Below are positions 10,361 to 21,109 of a DNA stretch of 64,000 bases, in pieces. The stretch covers positions 85,049 through 149,048 of the forward strand of contig CAKZPE010000085.1 of NCBI GenBank assembly GCA_937138495.1, given 5' to 3'. The notes beneath the pieces are model-generated. The model ran no database searches, was not told the DNA's origin, and saw only the letters and a list, made by a program, of their open reading frames with translations. The position numbers were made by a program, and so were the translations under genes. This DNA is from an uncultured Oceanospirillaceae bacterium. GTDB taxonomy: Bacteria; Pseudomonadota; Gammaproteobacteria; Pseudomonadales; Balneatricaceae. Position 1 is the first letter of the stretch, and the number at the start of each line of letters is the position of its first letter.

Positions 10361-11788
10361 TCAGCTTTCTTTACTGCGACCATAAACGTCTTCAAGACGT
10401 TCAATATCATCTTCGCCAAGATATTCACCGGACTGCACTTCAATCAGTTCCAGTGGCGTGTCACCGGGGTTGGCCAGGCTATGAATGCCGCCGATGGGAA
10501 TATAGGTGGACTGGTTCTTTTTAAGTACAAAACACTGATCGCCTTTCGTTACTTCAGCGGTCCCTGAAACTACCACCCAGTGCTCCGCCCGCTGCCGATG
10601 TTTTTGCAGGCTTAATTTGCCACCGGGATTTACGGTAATCCGTTTCACCTGATAGCCATTGCCCATATCGATACAGCGGTATTTGCCCCAGGGACGGTGT
10701 ACAGTGCCGTGGGGAACATTGCTGAAACGGCTGTCAGCTTTTATTTTAGCTAACAGTGCTTTCATTGAGCCATTCTGATCACGGTCTGCGACTAACAGGG
10801 CATCCTGAGTATCAACAATGAGCAGATTTTCCACCCCTAAAGTAGCCACCGGCCGTGACTGGCTGTGGATTTGACAGTGGCGGCTGTTGAACGCCAGCAC
10901 CGCGCCTTCAGTCCGGTTTCCACTCGCATCGGTTTCAAGTTCCTCTGCCAGCGCCGGCCAGCTACCCAGGTCATTCCAGCCCGCCGCCAGTGGAATTACC
11001 GCCACCGCGTCAGAAGCGTTCGCGCACAGGGGTTCCATCACGGCATAATCAACCGATTCTGCCGGGCAGGCCGTAAAGGCTTCTGTATCAATGCGCTGAA
11101 AATCAAGATCTTCCCGGCGTCCCTGAAGTGCTGCACGGCAGGCCAGGAGGATATCCGGCCGGTACTGTTCCAGTTCAGCCAGATACCGGTCAGCCCGAAA
11201 CATAAACATACCGCTGTTCCAGAGGTAGTCACCGCTGGTCAGGTACGCCTCTGCCCTTGCAAGGTCAGGCTTTTCGACAAACTCAGCCACCGGTAAAACG
11301 CCTGAATACTGGCCATCCTTTGCATCTGCCCCGGTACGGATGTAGCCATAACCGGTTGCCGGAGAGTCCGGCACAATGCCAAAGGTAATGAGCAGGCCTG
11401 CTTCAGCCGGTTCCAGCCCCTGCTCTACCGCTGCACGAAATACGTCAGGCTCTGCAATTACATGGTCTGCGGGCAGCACCAGCAGTACGTCATCCGGCTG
11501 TGCCTGAAGCGCCGCAAGCGCAATCGCCGGGGCGGTATTACGGCCTACCGGTTCAAGCAATATATCGACCTGCAGACCAAGCTGGCGTACCTGTTCTGCC
11601 ACCAGAAACCGGTGTTCTTCTGCTGCAATAACCGTATAGCCAGAGATATCCAGCTCCTCCAGGCGCGCCAGCGTATCCTGCAACATGCTCTGTTCAGAAT
11701 GGAGGTTTAAAAACTGTTTCGGATGTTGCGGACGGGATAGCGGCCAGAGACGTTCGCCGATGCCGCCGGCGAGAATTATCGCTTTCAT
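10361..11788 (-). CDS. Mannose-1-phosphate guanylyltransferase/mannose-6-phosphate isomerase
   Basis: AIILAGGIGERLWPLSRPQHPKQFLNL nucleotidyltransferase signature and C-terminal cupin RPWGKYRCIDMGNGYQVKRITVNPGGKLSLQKHRQRAEHWVVVSG (ManC/AlgA type). Confidence 0.95.
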   Translation of the reverse strand: MKAIILAGGIGERLWPLSRPQHPKQFLNLHSEQSMLQDTLARLEELDISGYTVIAAEEHRFLVAEQVRQLGLQVDILLEPVGRNTAPAIALAALQAQPDDVLLVLPADHVIAEPDVFRAAVEQGLEPAEAGLLITFGIVPDSPATGYGYIRTGADAKDGQYSGVLPVAEFVEKPDLARAEAYLTSGDYLWNSGMFMFRADRYLAELEQYRPDILLACRAALQGRREDLDFQRIDTEAFTACPAESVDYAVMEPLCANASDAVAVIPLAAGWNDLGSWPALAEELETDASGNRTEGAVLAFNSRHCQIHSQSRPVATLGVENLLIVDTQDALLVADRDQNGSMKALLAKIKADSRFSNVPHGTVHRPWGKYRCIDMGNGYQVKRITVNPGGKLSLQKHRQRAEHWVVVSGTAEVTKGDQCFVLKKNQSTYIPIGGIHSLANPGDTPLELIEVQSGEYLGEDDIERLEDVYGRSKES

Positions 11789-11887
11789 AACAGAATCATC
11801 AGGGACAGAAAGCCGCCATTCTATACAGCTGAACAGCGGCCAACCAGTTAAATGTCACCGGCCCGGTGTTGTCATCTTAAGTACGGT

Positions 11888-12928
11888 TTACCCAAAAGCA
11901 GCCAGTGCGGCTGTCGGGGTACTGAGATCGCCGATGTTATCCTGCACCCACTGAGGATTGTAGTAAGTATCCAGATAGCGTTCGCCACTGTCGCACAGCA
12001 AGGTCACAATGGACCCTTTCTGCCCGTTCTTCACCATCTGCTCAGCCACCTGCAGCGCACCCCACAGGTTAGTGCCGGTCGATGCGCCCGCTTTACGGCC
12101 GATCAGTGTTTCCAGCCACAGAATGGTCGCAATGCTGTTGGCATCCGGGATTTTCATCATATGGTCGATCACATCCGGCTGGAACGAGTGCTCCACTTTT
12201 GGCCGGCCAATGCCTTCAATACGGCTGGAAGCGGTCGATGTAAGCAGCCGGTCGCCGCTCAGGTAACTGTCGTAGAAGACGGAATTTTCCGGGTCAACTA
12301 CCGTCAGCGCCGTATCGTAGCCTTTGTAACGAATGAAACGTCCCAGCGTGGCAGAGGTGCCGCCGGTGCCTGCGCTCATCACCAGCATGCTAGGAATGGG
12401 GTGAGGTTCACAGGCCATTTGCCGAAAGATACTTTCGGCAATGTTGTTGTTACCCCGCCAGTCGGTCGCCCGTTCCGCATAGGTGAACTGGTCCATAAAG
12501 TAGCCACCCATGGATTCCGCCAGCGCCACTGAAGCGTCGTGCATGTCAGAAGATTTATCGACGAAGTGACATTTTCCACCATAAAACTCAATCTGCTTAA
12601 TTTTTGTTTGCGCAGTGCTTTTGGGGACCACAGCAATAAAAGGTAAACCGATCATGCGGGCGAAATAGGCTTCCGATACCGCCGTACTGCCGGATGACGC
12701 TTCCACAACGGTCATGCCCTCCCTGAGCTTGCCGTTACACAAGGCATACAGGAACAGTGAACGGGCCAGACGGTGCTTCAGGCTGCCAGTGGGATGTGTG
12801 CTTTCATCTTTCAGGTAGATATCAACGCCGGCCAGCGATGGCAACGGGAGTTTAAACAAATGCGTATCCGCCGAGCGGTGGGCGTCGGCGTTGATCTGAC
12901 GAATGGCATATTTCACCCAGGTACTCAT
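11888..12928 (-). CDS. PLP-dependent cysteine synthase-family protein
   Basis: DESTHPTGSLKHRLARSLF (PLP Lys), VEASSGSTAVSEAYFARMIG, TGGTSATLGRFIRY. Start chosen at MSTWVKYAIRQ (12928). Confidence 0.88.
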   Translation of the reverse strand: MSTWVKYAIRQINADAHRSADTHLFKLPLPSLAGVDIYLKDESTHPTGSLKHRLARSLFLYALCNGKLREGMTVVEASSGSTAVSEAYFARMIGLPFIAVVPKSTAQTKIKQIEFYGGKCHFVDKSSDMHDASVALAESMGGYFMDQFTYAERATDWRGNNNIAESIFRQMACEPHPIPSMLVMSAGTGGTSATLGRFIRYKGYDTALTVVDPENSVFYDSYLSGDRLLTSTASSRIEGIGRPKVEHSFQPDVIDHMMKIPDANSIATILWLETLIGRKAGASTGTNLWGALQVAEQMVKNGQKGSIVTLLCDSGERYLDTYYNPQWVQDNIGDLSTPTAALAAFG

Positions 12929-13288
12929 GCGTACTTCCTTTTTCAGATGGCATAACGTGATTAAAGTTAATACTTGAAGACGGGCTCCAGCCATTAAAGA
13001 TGATACTGGTGCACGCACTGCATTAAACCGTCCAGACTGCTGCATAGCAACTCAGACAACCCCGGCCAGCCCTTCGGTTCTGAATTTTTAAGGCCCTTCA
13101 TATGAGCCTTTCAGTGCTGCGATATTTAACCTCAGCTTCTGATCAACCTGTCTGATTAACGGGCTAGGCTTACTGCAATTTAGTGAGCGACATCCACACT
13201 AATAGATAACGGTATAAATATATATTTACTCAAGAGACTCACTGCGCAGTCATCCTGTTTATGGCTTGCAGACCGCTGTAGATTCAGC

Positions 13289-13365
13289 CTGATACTGGGC
13301 CTTCCTGATTCTGAGCCTCCTGATACTGGCCCTTCTGATACAGGCCATTCTGATACCTGATACTG
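13289..13365. repeat. Short imperfect tandem repeat, about 15-bp unit (CTGATACTGGCCCTT-like)
   Basis: Successive units CTGATACTGGGCCTTC, CTGATTCTGAGCCTC, CTGATACTGGCCCTT, CTGATACAGGCCATT, CTGATACCTGATACTGG read directly in the sequence. Confidence 0.75.
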
Positions 13366-13488
13366 GCATCTCCTGCCGCTGACAGTGCCTGTCACTCAAG
13401 TTTCCTGGCAGAAGTGTCCGCCGCACACTCCTCACCGCCTTTAAAGATAACGGTATAATTCTGATAGCTAAAAAATGCCTGACACTGG

Positions 13489-15162
13489 TCAGGCGGATAC
13501 ACTGCTGGTCTGGTTGTCTTCTGCCTTTACCTGTCCAGGGGATACAGACCGGTCTACAGCTTCCGGTTGGATGGGTAAACGCACAATAAAGCGGCTGCCT
13601 TTACCTACCACGCTCTGTACCTGAATGCGGCCGCCATGTTCTTCGATAATGCCATGGCTGATAGACAGTCCCAGCCCGGTACCGGAGCCCACATCCTTTG
13701 TCGTGAAGAACGGATTAAATAATTGCTTCTGCACGTCCGGCGTCATGCCACAACCGGTATCCCGGATACTGACGATGACTTCGTTATTGATAAACCGGGT
13801 GCCAATAAAGATCTCACCGTTTTCATCAATCGCCTGGCCAGCATTGACCATCAGGTTCATAAACACCTGATTGAGCCGCCCGATATTACAGGTCAGTTGT
13901 GGCAGCTCGGCATAATCTTCATGGACGGTGCATTTATATTTCAGCTGATTCGCGGCGACCTTAAGGGTACTTTGCAATGCCCCGTTGATATCCGCCGGCG
14001 CCAGCTGTTCATCATCTTCGCGGGCAAAACTTCGCAGCCCTGAAACAATCGCTTCGACCCGGTTCACCCCATCCATGGATTCCACAATCAGCGGATCAAT
14101 ATCTTCAGCTGTGTATTCAATGTCGAATTCTTCACGGGCTGCCTGTAACGCTGTTTGCAGCGACTCCATGTCGCTGTGCTCTGCCAGCAGTTCATCCAGC
14201 CGCTGGACGTAATCCGTCAGGTTTTTACTGTAGGCCTGCAGGCTGCCCAGGTTACTTTTTACAAAGCCCACCGGATTATTTATTTCGTGTGCGACCCCTG
14301 CAGCCATGGTACCCAGCCCCGCCATTTTCTCAGACTGCACCAGCTTCGCCTGGGTTTCTTTAAGCGACTTAAACGCCTTCACTAACAGAGCATGTTTTTT
14401 CTGCAGTTCTGCCGTTCGCTTCTGTACCCGGGCTTCCAGTGAACGGTTCAGTTCCAGAATCTCTGCTTCAAAACTGTCCCGCTGTTGACTGGTTTTCGTC
14501 AGGTTCTGCGCCATGGTATTAAAAGCTTCGCCCACTACAGCAATTTCATCTTTCCCTTTCACCGGGATGCTGATGTTATATTTACCGCTGCCGATTACCT
14601 TTGCCGCCCGTTGTAACACATTCAGCTGGCCGGTGAGATACCCTCCAAGTAAGAACGAGAACAGCGCCACCAAAAACATTTCCACCGATGCCAGTGTCAT
14701 CCCCCAGGTATACACCTGATTAATTGCCTGATTAATACTGGCAATGTGGATGCCGATTTCTACCTGTCCGTAGACTTCACCGCCTTCTTCGATATTGACG
14801 ATGACATCGAATACATCATCGTCCACCAGGCTAACATCCGTATCCGCAATAAAAGGTTCTTTAAGATGGCTGATATCCCCGGACTCAGCAAACACATCCC
14901 CGTCCGCTGACAGTACCCGGGCGTATACCAGATCCGGGTTCTTCAGCATTTCATCGGTAAAGGTTTCCAGAGAAGCAAGGTCATAGGAGAGCACTGCATC
15001 CTTGGTGGTGGTGGCAAAGAGGGTCGCCGTGGTCTGGGCACGTTTCACCAGCGCTTCATAGTTCGAATCGCGCATGAAGTTCATCATCGTCACCAGCAGG
15101 ACGATCAGTAACGAACCCTCAATCAGCGCCACCCCAAGGATGGTTTTAAGGCGGATAGACAT
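13489..15162 (-). CDS. Membrane sensor histidine kinase with HAMP domain
   Basis: N-terminal TM, periplasmic region, second TM, HAMP; GTMAAGVAHEINNPVGFVKSNL (HisKA), VFMNLMVNAGQAI and DTGCGMTPDVQKQLFNPFFTTKDVGSGTGLGLSISHGIIEEHGG (HATPase). Confidence 0.93.
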   Translation of the reverse strand: MSIRLKTILGVALIEGSLLIVLLVTMMNFMRDSNYEALVKRAQTTATLFATTTKDAVLSYDLASLETFTDEMLKNPDLVYARVLSADGDVFAESGDISHLKEPFIADTDVSLVDDDVFDVIVNIEEGGEVYGQVEIGIHIASINQAINQVYTWGMTLASVEMFLVALFSFLLGGYLTGQLNVLQRAAKVIGSGKYNISIPVKGKDEIAVVGEAFNTMAQNLTKTSQQRDSFEAEILELNRSLEARVQKRTAELQKKHALLVKAFKSLKETQAKLVQSEKMAGLGTMAAGVAHEINNPVGFVKSNLGSLQAYSKNLTDYVQRLDELLAEHSDMESLQTALQAAREEFDIEYTAEDIDPLIVESMDGVNRVEAIVSGLRSFAREDDEQLAPADINGALQSTLKVAANQLKYKCTVHEDYAELPQLTCNIGRLNQVFMNLMVNAGQAIDENGEIFIGTRFINNEVIVSIRDTGCGMTPDVQKQLFNPFFTTKDVGSGTGLGLSISHGIIEEHGGRIQVQSVVGKGSRFIVRLPIQPEAVDRSVSPGQVKAEDNQTSSVSA

Positions 15163-15189
15163 AGTAAAGGTTGTCGCTCTTTCCGCCGG

Positions 15190-16005
15190 TTACAGCATAT
15201 GATCAAGCAGCGTGATGTTCAGACCGCGAACATCATCCCAGTCGGCATCACTGGCCGGCGTAAAGGCCTTAAAGTTAATCTGTTTGAGCAACTTAGCCCC
15301 TTCCGGGTCCGCTGCCATATCCACCAGCGCCTGTTGCAACGCAGAAGCCGCATCACTGCTGACATTCGGCCCAACAGCCACCGCATGTGGAGTATAACCA
15401 TCGGTCGTCCAGAGCACTTTCAGTTGGTCACGTACCGCCGGATCGGTGTTATTGAAGGTACGGATGACGCCGCCACCGGCCGGGAAAATCCCCTTGGCTA
15501 CGTTGAGATACACTGAGTCATGGGACGAGACATATTTCGGGTCGAACTCGATGCCTTTCTGAGTCAGGTTAGCCCGCGGCACCACACTGGCCGCAAATGC
15601 CGCCGGAGAAGGAAACGCCAGCTTTGAGCCGTCCAGCCCTTGCAGGTCTGCATAGTCGCTGTCTTTACGTACCACCATAATGCCTTTGATACGCTTATTC
15701 TTCTGCCGGGCAATCGCCCTGTAACCCGGTTTCTGGTTAAACACCGTAAAGTGATACGGATTCATATAGGCAATGTCGTAATCGCCCTTCTGCAGCCGTT
15801 TTTCAAACGTAGGAATGTTCTTAGCGGTGGTAAATTTAATCTCATGACCGGTCTTTTCACTCAGATATGCGGTAACCGGGGTCCAGAGCTTGGCAAGTTT
15901 TTTCGCCGATTGCTGGGGCACAATGCCGAAGGTAAAGGTTTCCGCCTGTACGCCCAGACTGAGTAATAAACCTCCGGTAATCAGTACACTGTGTAATATC
16001 TTCAT
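15190..16005 (-). CDS. PhnD-like phosphate/phosphonate-type periplasmic binding protein
   Basis: Signal peptide; FGIVPQQSAKKLAKLWTPVTAYLSEKTGHEIKFTTAKNIPTFEKRLQKGDYDIAYMNPYHF is typical of the PhnD family. 27 bp from the adjacent histidine kinase gene. Confidence 0.9.
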   Translation of the reverse strand: MKILHSVLITGGLLLSLGVQAETFTFGIVPQQSAKKLAKLWTPVTAYLSEKTGHEIKFTTAKNIPTFEKRLQKGDYDIAYMNPYHFTVFNQKPGYRAIARQKNKRIKGIMVVRKDSDYADLQGLDGSKLAFPSPAAFAASVVPRANLTQKGIEFDPKYVSSHDSVYLNVAKGIFPAGGGVIRTFNNTDPAVRDQLKVLWTTDGYTPHAVAVGPNVSSDAASALQQALVDMAADPEGAKLLKQINFKAFTPASDADWDDVRGLNITLLDHML

Positions 16006-16088
16006 TATGCTGTTCCTTGTAAGTAATCCTTGCTCACTGGTGAATACTCTGTGTATCCACCAACGACTGCTACTGTCTGCCTCACCCT

Positions 16089-17366
16089 TTAGCGGGCATC
16101 GACATAAACCTCTAACTGTTCTCCCAGATTTTCTTCCATTTCGGTTAGTCGGTTGATGGTATCCTGATCCAGCTTCACGCCGGCACTGAGTAACAGCACC
16201 CCCTGCTCACTCAGCAGATCCCGGGTCAGTGACATGCCCGGTTTCATACCATGGCTGAGAATCCGCTCGTCCTGAATCACTTCGCCTTCTTTCGCCAGTG
16301 AAGTCACCGCCCCGCTGAGGGTGTCTATCAGGTGGCTGTCGTAGCGCTTTCCTGCAAACTCTTTCAGGAACTGTATGGCTTCTTCCGAACTGTACGGCCT
16401 TGGCTGATAGCGACCGTTAATCAGTTCAACAAAGTCATTCAGTACCGCTAATACCTGGGCGCTGCGGCTGATATGCTCCGCGGTCAGCCCGTTCGGATAG
16501 CCGCTGCCATCCAGGTATTCTTTATGCTGTAACACAATCTGACTGGCAGCATGCAGGGGCTTTACCAGTACCATGGACGCATTCGCCATCACCGGATGGC
16601 GCTGATAGCGACGCTGCTGCTCTGCGTTCAGGTCCACATACGCCGGCTTAAGCAGTTCATCATCGAAACTCAGCTTGCCGATATTGCGCAGCTGCCAGGC
16701 ATAAAAAAGCTGTTTAAGGCCGGGGCCGGTAATATTGAGCCGTTCCGCCATTAACAGCAGCAGTTTATTCAGGTTCTGGTTATACCGGCTGTCCTGCCCC
16801 ATGCGTCTTGCCGTCAGGGAAGAGAACATCCGCACCACGGCGCGGTAACTGTTCTGAAGATTCTGATGGCTGTCCCGCAGTTGCCGGGTGCGCTGTTCAA
16901 CTTTTTGTTCGAGGGTTTTATTCAGCTGTGCCAGTTCGCGGGTTTTCTGGGCTTTAACAGCTTCCAGTTTATCCGCCCGCTGGCGCAGTTCAGTGAGTTC
17001 AAAGCCTTTGGCTACAACGCTGAGTACTTCATCGTCCTTCCAGGGCTTGGTCATGAAGCGGCTGATCTTACCTTTATTAATGGCATCAATAGTGGCCTGG
17101 GTATCGGAATACCCACTCATCACAATGCGTTCGGTATCCGGCCAGCGCGCGGCGACATTTTCCAGAAATTCCTCGCCACCCATTTCCGGCATACGCATAT
17201 CGCTGATCACCAGATCCACCGGGTGTGCTTCCAGCACCGCAAGCCCGGCCTTGCCAGACTCTGCCGTATAGACTGTGCATTTCATCCGGCGCAAAATCCG
17301 CTTCAGGGCACTCAACACCGAAGGTTCATCATCAACCAGCAATAAGCTGCGCTCAGGAAATTCCAT
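16089..17366 (-). CDS. Response regulator with degenerate HD-GYP domain
   Basis: Receiver domain (LLVDDEPSVLSALKRILRR...LVISDMRMPEMGGEEFLE), then HD-GYP-like fold with RNIGK replacing HDIGK and HKEYLDGSGYPNGL retained. Confidence 0.88.
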   Translation of the reverse strand: MEFPERSLLLVDDEPSVLSALKRILRRMKCTVYTAESGKAGLAVLEAHPVDLVISDMRMPEMGGEEFLENVAARWPDTERIVMSGYSDTQATIDAINKGKISRFMTKPWKDDEVLSVVAKGFELTELRQRADKLEAVKAQKTRELAQLNKTLEQKVEQRTRQLRDSHQNLQNSYRAVVRMFSSLTARRMGQDSRYNQNLNKLLLLMAERLNITGPGLKQLFYAWQLRNIGKLSFDDELLKPAYVDLNAEQQRRYQRHPVMANASMVLVKPLHAASQIVLQHKEYLDGSGYPNGLTAEHISRSAQVLAVLNDFVELINGRYQPRPYSSEEAIQFLKEFAGKRYDSHLIDTLSGAVTSLAKEGEVIQDERILSHGMKPGMSLTRDLLSEQGVLLLSAGVKLDQDTINRLTEMEENLGEQLEVYVDAR

Positions 17367-17552
17367 ACACTTTGCATCCTTTAATTAACAGTGCTGAGCC
17401 ATCACTGCTGTATTTCAGCGTTTCAGACGGCCTAACTGTTTGTTTCTTATAGTACATAGTAAACGTACTTCAAAAACTCTGACCAGAAGTCTGCTACCCA
17501 AAGCGAGTCTCGCCCCCACACAACGGGGTTTCATACCGGCAGACCTCACTCC

Positions 17553-19535
17553 TTAAGTGACAACATCCAGCATAATCAGCGGCTGATTTTCCAGCAGTTT
17601 CCGGAACTGATCCGCAGATACCGGTGGGCTAAAGAAGAATCCCTGAATCTCATCACAGTTAAGGCCGGTCAGAATATCCAGCTGCTCCCGGGTTTCCACC
17701 CCTTCTGCCACCACCTGCTTCCCCATGTCGTGGGACATATGAATAATATTCTTCACCAGCTCAAAGGCTTCCCGGTTAACCCCCAGCCCGGTGATAAAAG
17801 ACCGGTCTATCTTCAGGGTGTCTACGGGTAACTGGTGCAGATAGTTCAGGGATGAATAGCCGGTGCCAAAGTCATCAATAGCCAGCCTTACCCCGAGTGC
17901 CTTCAATTCTTTTAACAATCCCAAACTATGGCTTATATCCTGCATCAGAAAGGTTTCTGTAATTTCCAGCTCGATTTGTGAGGCATGCAGAGAATTCTGA
18001 TGAATTAAATCCTGCACCCTTTCCAGAAGTGCATCATCCTCCAGTTGACGGCCGGATAAATTAACTGACAGTACAAAATCAGGTAGCCCCTGAGCTTCCC
18101 AAACACGCTTCTGAGCACTGGCGGCTGCCAACACCCAGTCACCGATCGTATCGATAAGACCATTTTCTTCCGCCATGGGAATGAATACCGCCGGAGAAAT
18201 CACCCCTTTAGTGGCATGCTCCCACCGAAGCAACGCTTCAGCACCGGCGATCCGGCCATCCGGCATCGAGACTTTTGGCTGATACAACACAAACAACTGA
18301 TCCCGTTCAAGCGACCGATACAGATCCGATTGCAGGGACACAAATTCACTGTCATTGGCATTCATCCGGTTGCTGTAACGCACCATGTTACGCCGCCCGC
18401 CGCGGGAGGCTGTGTTGGCCGATACCTGAGCGTTACGCAACAGTTCACCGGCATCAGCGCCGTCGTCAGGGGACTGAGCAAACCCGGCCCGAAAGGCCAC
18501 ATGTAATTCCCGACCGGAAAAATACACCAGATCACTGAACGGCTGAAGCATCTCTTCTAACTGATGACATATATCCAGAGTGCTATAGCCACCAGCAATA
18601 AACAGTGCGAATTCATCACCACTCATCCGTCCCAGGCTGGCACCATCAGGCTTACCTGCCATCAACTTCGTTGCAACCGTCGCCAGAAGTTGGTCCGCCT
18701 GCTGATAACCAAGGCTGTCGTTAAAGCGGCGAAAACCATTAATATCCAGATAAATAATCGTTACTGGTGCGTCACTGCTGCGTAATAAGCGATCCAACTG
18801 ATACAACAGTTCCTGACGTGACAGTAAATTCGGAATCGCCAATGTATCCAGTTCAAACAGTTGCTCAATGCGGAACATTCTTCGTTGGTTGTGCAGTGCC
18901 TGGCTACTGATCCGCAACATCTGCCCATTAGTGTTATCCTGTGCTTCCAGCTGTCGCTGTTCACTACTGCTCAGATACAGCAACTGCTCAGGCCGCAACA
19001 TTGGCAGCACTTCTTCCAGCGGCACACCGGCCACTTCAGCAGTAAGATTCAGCAGCTGGCAGGCTTTCTGATTGGCATAAAGCGTGCGCCCTTCCGCATC
19101 CGTTTCCAGCAGGGCGTGTTCATGGTTTTCAAGATAGGCATGCTGATCGCTAACCTGCTGACGTTCCTGCCAGCACACAAACGCATCATGTAAACATTTA
19201 AGCAGATCATCAGGTTCCCAAGGCTTTTGCAGATAACGGAAGACTGCCCCTTCATTAAGCACCCGGATAACCACATCCAGTTCGGCATAGCCAGTCAGTA
19301 AAACACCCACAACATCGGGATACTGTTGTTTAATGCGGGTCATCAGTTCATCACCGGTCATCTCCGGCATACGTACATCCGACACCACCACCTGCACCTC
19401 GGTTGTTGCCAAAATATCCAGCGCTTCCCGGGCAGAACCTGCTACCAATACTTCATACTCCGTAAGACGTAACTGTCGCTGCAATGCAGTCAGCATTGCA
19501 GCTTCATCATCTACTAACAAAACCCGTTTGAGCAT
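17553..19535 (-). CDS. Response regulator with PAS-like, GGDEF and EAL domains
   Basis: Receiver (VLLVDDEAAMLTALQRQLRL...VVSDVRMPEMTGDELM), GRMSGDEFALF (GGDEF variant), AGAEALLRWEHATKG (EAL), DDFGTGYSSLNYLHQLPVDTLKIDRSFI. Confidence 0.93.
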   Translation of the reverse strand: MLKRVLLVDDEAAMLTALQRQLRLTEYEVLVAGSAREALDILATTEVQVVVSDVRMPEMTGDELMTRIKQQYPDVVGVLLTGYAELDVVIRVLNEGAVFRYLQKPWEPDDLLKCLHDAFVCWQERQQVSDQHAYLENHEHALLETDAEGRTLYANQKACQLLNLTAEVAGVPLEEVLPMLRPEQLLYLSSSEQRQLEAQDNTNGQMLRISSQALHNQRRMFRIEQLFELDTLAIPNLLSRQELLYQLDRLLRSSDAPVTIIYLDINGFRRFNDSLGYQQADQLLATVATKLMAGKPDGASLGRMSGDEFALFIAGGYSTLDICHQLEEMLQPFSDLVYFSGRELHVAFRAGFAQSPDDGADAGELLRNAQVSANTASRGGRRNMVRYSNRMNANDSEFVSLQSDLYRSLERDQLFVLYQPKVSMPDGRIAGAEALLRWEHATKGVISPAVFIPMAEENGLIDTIGDWVLAAASAQKRVWEAQGLPDFVLSVNLSGRQLEDDALLERVQDLIHQNSLHASQIELEITETFLMQDISHSLGLLKELKALGVRLAIDDFGTGYSSLNYLHQLPVDTLKIDRSFITGLGVNREAFELVKNIIHMSHDMGKQVVAEGVETREQLDILTGLNCDEIQGFFFSPPVSADQFRKLLENQPLIMLDVVT

Positions 19536-19976
19536 TCCCTGTTTCCTTATGAAATACCTATACCTACAGAGGAGACATACGTGAAAACAACTGGTTATAT
19601 TTAATAGCACAACCGGGAAGTAGAATCATTGGAAGCTACCCAAAGCGAGAGACAAACTCAAAAAATAACCTGATCAAAAACGCTTACCAATAACATTCAA
19701 ATAGCTAAGTCATATTGACCCGCAATCACTCACTTAAGGCGCAAAAACTCTTTTTCACTTTTTCGGATTACAGTCACACTTACCAACCCAAGGATATTGC
19801 AGATGCATCTAAAAAATCATGCGTAATGAATCACTCATCAGATAAACAATCATTGCAGTACGATCATCAATCGTAAACACTCATCAACAGCCCAACAAAA
19901 ACATTAAGCTATCTATATAAAGCATTGATTAAATTGAATAAAGAAAACAAACAATCATGTAAGTCATTAATAAAAA

Positions 19977-20309
19977 TCAGAGGCCTGCGCAGCGGTATTT
20001 ACCCGCGATCAACGCAAGCTTATCTAACTGATCATTAATACACACATACACTTTACAAGGAGATTTTCCCGACGCACGCAAGCAGGTTAGAAAAGACTCT
20101 GTCGCTTTACATTCCTGTGCATGATTTTCAATCTGAATAACTATCTGCCTTATGGCATTTGAAGCGCGAACGTCTTCATTATTAAGCTGGAAAGACAGAT
20201 AATGGATGCGATCGGTGAGACTACTAATACGGGTATCACGCTGAATTGAATTAAGTAAATCGATAATTTCTGTTCTGGTACGGTCTATTCGGGTTGAAAC
20301 TGCTGTCAT
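19977..20309 (-). CDS. Hypothetical protein (110 aa, cysteine-containing)
   Basis: ORF with Shine-Dalgarno-like AGGGAG upstream of ATG on the minus strand; flanked by long AT-rich intergenic DNA. No family recognised. Confidence 0.5.
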   Translation of the reverse strand: MTAVSTRIDRTRTEIIDLLNSIQRDTRISSLTDRIHYLSFQLNNEDVRASNAIRQIVIQIENHAQECKATESFLTCLRASGKSPCKVYVCINDQLDKLALIAGKYRCAGL

Positions 20310-21109
20310 ATGGCACTCCCTGTGCTGTCTGGGCTGATCACAACTTTTCTTTGCGATCCCTGCTCTTCGTCACCCTATCCGTATTGTACCCTGATATTTA
20401 ACGGTTGCCATACCGTTGCTCCCATAGAATTCAATGCTTCACATATTCAAAAGCAGCAACCTCATACAAGCTATAACCCTAGCCCCAAAACATTGATTGC
20501 TTTTGATTATGTACTTTTCAGACTGAAGCAGTTTGTGAATATCAATGACAGTTCAGTTCAAGCAGATGTTCAAAAGCAAACTTTCCACCCGATAATCAGC
20601 GCTACGACAATTTATCGCAAACGGAATAGCTGGAAGGAATAGGCGTCTATCGTTTGAGGCTTCCCCTATCACTTTCAATCGGATACGTGCCCAAAAAGAA
20701 GCTATTCTTTTCAGCAAAGTACCTGAAAGCAGTGAATAGCATCTATAAATATAGAATTACTCGAATGTACAACGTTCGTAACCATGTTTATCTATATTGT
20801 TTTAGGGAATTACATCTACCTGTGTAAGGCACTGCCGGCACTCAGAAATGAGAGTTACAGCACAATGTCTTCCGGACAGTGGAAACAGCTGGAAATATAT
20901 AGTGAATTGTTAAGAGCACAGGACGATCGCCCCTGGTTTCTGTTTTATATTACCTATCAAGTAGCTAATTGCTACCGGCCAGTTGTTGCTGATTATCCTC
21001 ACTGCAACCCTTGGGTATTTCAGCTGGCAACCGGAAGGCCTTCACCTTCACGTGCAAATATGCGTATTCCTTTTGGCAGAAAAAGTGCTAATGGTAAGCA
21101 CCTGAGTCA

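Noticed and set aside
11852-12532. 226-aa plus-strand ORF across the cysteine-synthase-like gene
   Set aside because: Antisense to a well-supported PLP enzyme gene; no domain.
13289-13365. Possible CRISPR-like array
   Set aside because: Direct adjacent 15-bp units with no spacers; a simple tandem repeat, not CRISPR.
20310-20642. 110-aa plus-strand ORF starting opposite the 19977-20309 gene
   Set aside because: Overlaps the start region of the opposite gene, has unusual composition and no domain; likely chance ORF.
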